Origin: Acidobacteriota bacterium
Lineage (GTDB): Bacteria; Acidobacteriota; Thermoanaerobaculia; Multivoradales; JAGPDF01
Reading direction: 5' to 3'
Assembly: GCA_012521815.1 (NCBI GenBank)
Contig: JAAYLR010000157.1
Coordinates: 1 to 48,092 of the forward strand
Length of the DNA stretch: 48,092 nt
A program made the translations under genes and the position numbers. Of this stretch, positions 46,868 through 48,092 are shown one piece after another. Below the pieces are notes generated by a model. It saw only the letters and a program-made list of their open reading frames with translations. It ran no database searches and was not told the DNA's origin. Position 1 is the first letter of the stretch; every line of letters begins with the position of its first letter.

Positions 46868-48091
46868 TCAGAGGTACGGATCGAGCTCCGGCCAGGGGCC
46901 GAGGAGCCCCTTCTTGACGCTGTTCATGAAATGGTCGGCGTCGGCGCCGTCGACCAGCCGGTGATCGTAGGTGATGCCGAAGTAGGCCATCGGCTTGATC
47001 ACCATGTGATCGTTGCCGTCGGCGTCGGTCTCGACCACCACCCGCTTCTCCACCGTCCCGATCCCGAGGATCGCCACCTGCGGCTGGTTGATGATCGGGG
47101 TTCCGAAGAGCGAGCCGTAGACGCCGGGGTTGGTGATCGTGAAGGTGCCGCCCTTGAGCTCGTCGGGGGAGAGCTTCTTGGCGCGCGCCCGGTCGGCGAG
47201 GTCGTTCGCCCCCTTGGCGAGCCCCACGAGGTTGAGCGTGTCGGCGTTGCGGAGCACCGGCACGAGCAGCCCCCAGTCGAGCGCCACCGCCATCCCGAGG
47301 TGGATCTGCTTCTTGAAGACCACGTTCGTACCGTCGACGGCGGCGTTGAGCTTCGGATGCGCCTTGAGCGCCGCGGCCACCGCCTTGAAGATGAACGGCA
47401 TGTAGGTGAGCTTGGTGCCGTTGGCGGCGAGGAACTTCCCCTTCGCCCGCTCGCGCGTCGCGTGCACCTTCGAGAAGTCGATGTGGAAGACGGTCGTCAC
47501 GTGCGCGGAGGTGTCCTTCGAGTAGCGCATGTGGGCCGCGGTGATCTGCCGGATCCGCGACATCGGCTCGATCACCACCTCCTCGCCCGGCAGGTAGGCC
47601 GGGACGTGGAAGCCGGTGTCGACCTTGCCGGCCGGAGCCGCCGCCGCGGCGGGAGCCGCAGCCGCTGCCGGCGCCGCTACCGTCGCCACCGGCGGGGCGA
47701 CGCCGCCGGCGCGCCGCCGCTCGAGATACGCCTCGATGTCCTGCTTCGTGACCCGGCCGTGGATCCCCGTCCCCTCGATCTGGGAGATGTCCACCCCCTC
47801 CTTGGCGGCGATCGAGCGCACGAGCGGGCTCGAGAGCCGCCGCACCCGGTCGGCGAGAGCTTCCTCCGGAGAAACGGCCGCTGAGGTTGGAGCTGGGGCT
47901 GGAGCCGGGGCCGGCGCGGCCGCCGGCGCGGGAGCGGCGGGAGCCGCAGGCGCCGGCGCCGCCACGGCGGGCGCCGGAGCCGGAGCCGCCGGCTGCTCGC
48001 CCGCCTCCCCGATCACCGCCACCACCGTCTGCACCGCCACCGTCGCCCCGGCCGCGAAACGGATCTCCTGCAGCACCCCGGCCGCCGGGCT
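46868..48091 (-). CDS. Mirror copy: E2 acyltransferase, 5'-truncated at the window end
   Basis: Exact reverse complement of 2..1225. Confidence 0.9.
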   Translation of the reverse strand, partial: SPAAGVLQEIRFAAGATVAVQTVVAVIGEAGEQPAAPAPAPAVAAPAPAAPAAPAPAAAPAPAPAPAPTSAAVSPEEALADRVRRLSSPLVRSIAAKEGVDISQIEGTGIHGRVTKQDIEAYLERRRAGGVAPPVATVAAPAAAAAPAAAAAPAGKVDTGFHVPAYLPGEEVVIEPMSRIRQITAAHMRYSKDTSAHVTTVFHIDFSKVHATRERAKGKFLAANGTKLTYMPFIFKAVAAALKAHPKLNAAVDGTNVVFKKQIHLGMAVALDWGLLVPVLRNADTLNLVGLAKGANDLADRARAKKLSPDELKGGTFTITNPGVYGSLFGTPIINQPQVAILGIGTVEKRVVVETDADGNDHMVIKPMAYFGITYDHRLVDGADADHFMNSVKKGLLGPWPELDPYL

Positions 48092-48092
48092 C

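Larger units (their letters stand above)
24047..48092 (-). repeat. Right arm of the full-window perfect inverted repeat
   Basis: Reverse complement of 1-24046. All ORF pairs compared in the track have coordinates summing to 48093 and identical proteins. Confidence 0.98.

Noticed and set aside
24047-48092. Interpreting arm 2 as true paralogous duplication of all genes
   Set aside because: No sequence divergence is visible, the axis is at the exact window centre, and a conserved gene is cut at the junction. An artefact or a very recent inverted dimer is more likely. Mirror genes are listed but should not be counted as independent loci.
1-48092. Composite transposon or mobile element with giant inverted repeats
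   Set aside because: No transposase, integrase, resolvase or target-site duplication seen. The arms consist of housekeeping genes and there is no central cargo.
1-48092. CRISPR arrays, rRNA and tRNA genes, prophage or defence systems
   Set aside because: No regularly spaced repeats, no recognisable RNA genes and no phage or defence protein motifs found by reading both strands. Small tRNAs could be missed without a search tool.

Overview
The dominant feature is the window itself. All 48,092 bases form one inverted duplication: position x pairs with 48093-x, arm 1 is 1-24046, arm 2 is 24047-48092, and there is no spacer. Every ORF I compared in the track has an identical mirror ORF on the other strand, so there are only about 24 kb of unique sequence. 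Arm 1 is a dense, very GC-rich bacterial segment. It encodes a 5'-truncated lipoyl-dependent E2 acyltransferase, LipB, archease, RtcB, an NrtR-like Nudix/winged-helix protein, a GT39-like membrane protein, a DegT-type aminotransferase, a SAM methyltransferase, a family 2 glycosyltransferase, NadA-NadB-NadC-LipA, proline dehydrogenase, a class I glutamine amidotransferase, a YkgJ-like Cys-cluster protein, RecN, a TsaC/YrdC-family protein, an S55 (SpoIVB-like) peptidase, a secreted beta-propeller-like protein, CoaD and an adenosine deaminase-family protein. The last of these is cut by the palindrome junction. The junction coincides with an apparently native 18-bp palindrome inside the deaminase gene (24038-24055), which suggests a fold-back amplification or assembly artefact, although real alternatives are listed. 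Other leads are a degenerate-Nudix NrtR candidate linked to a palindromic operator/promoter candidate upstream of nadABC, a recurrent TAGANT box 6-7 nt before start codons (possible leaderless transcription), a run of 4-nt-overlapping genes from recN to the deaminase that includes an S55 peptidase and a propeller protein, and an unexplained 529-bp region before proline dehydrogenase. I found no rRNA, tRNA, CRISPR array or transposase. All family calls come from reading motifs by eye; no searches were run.
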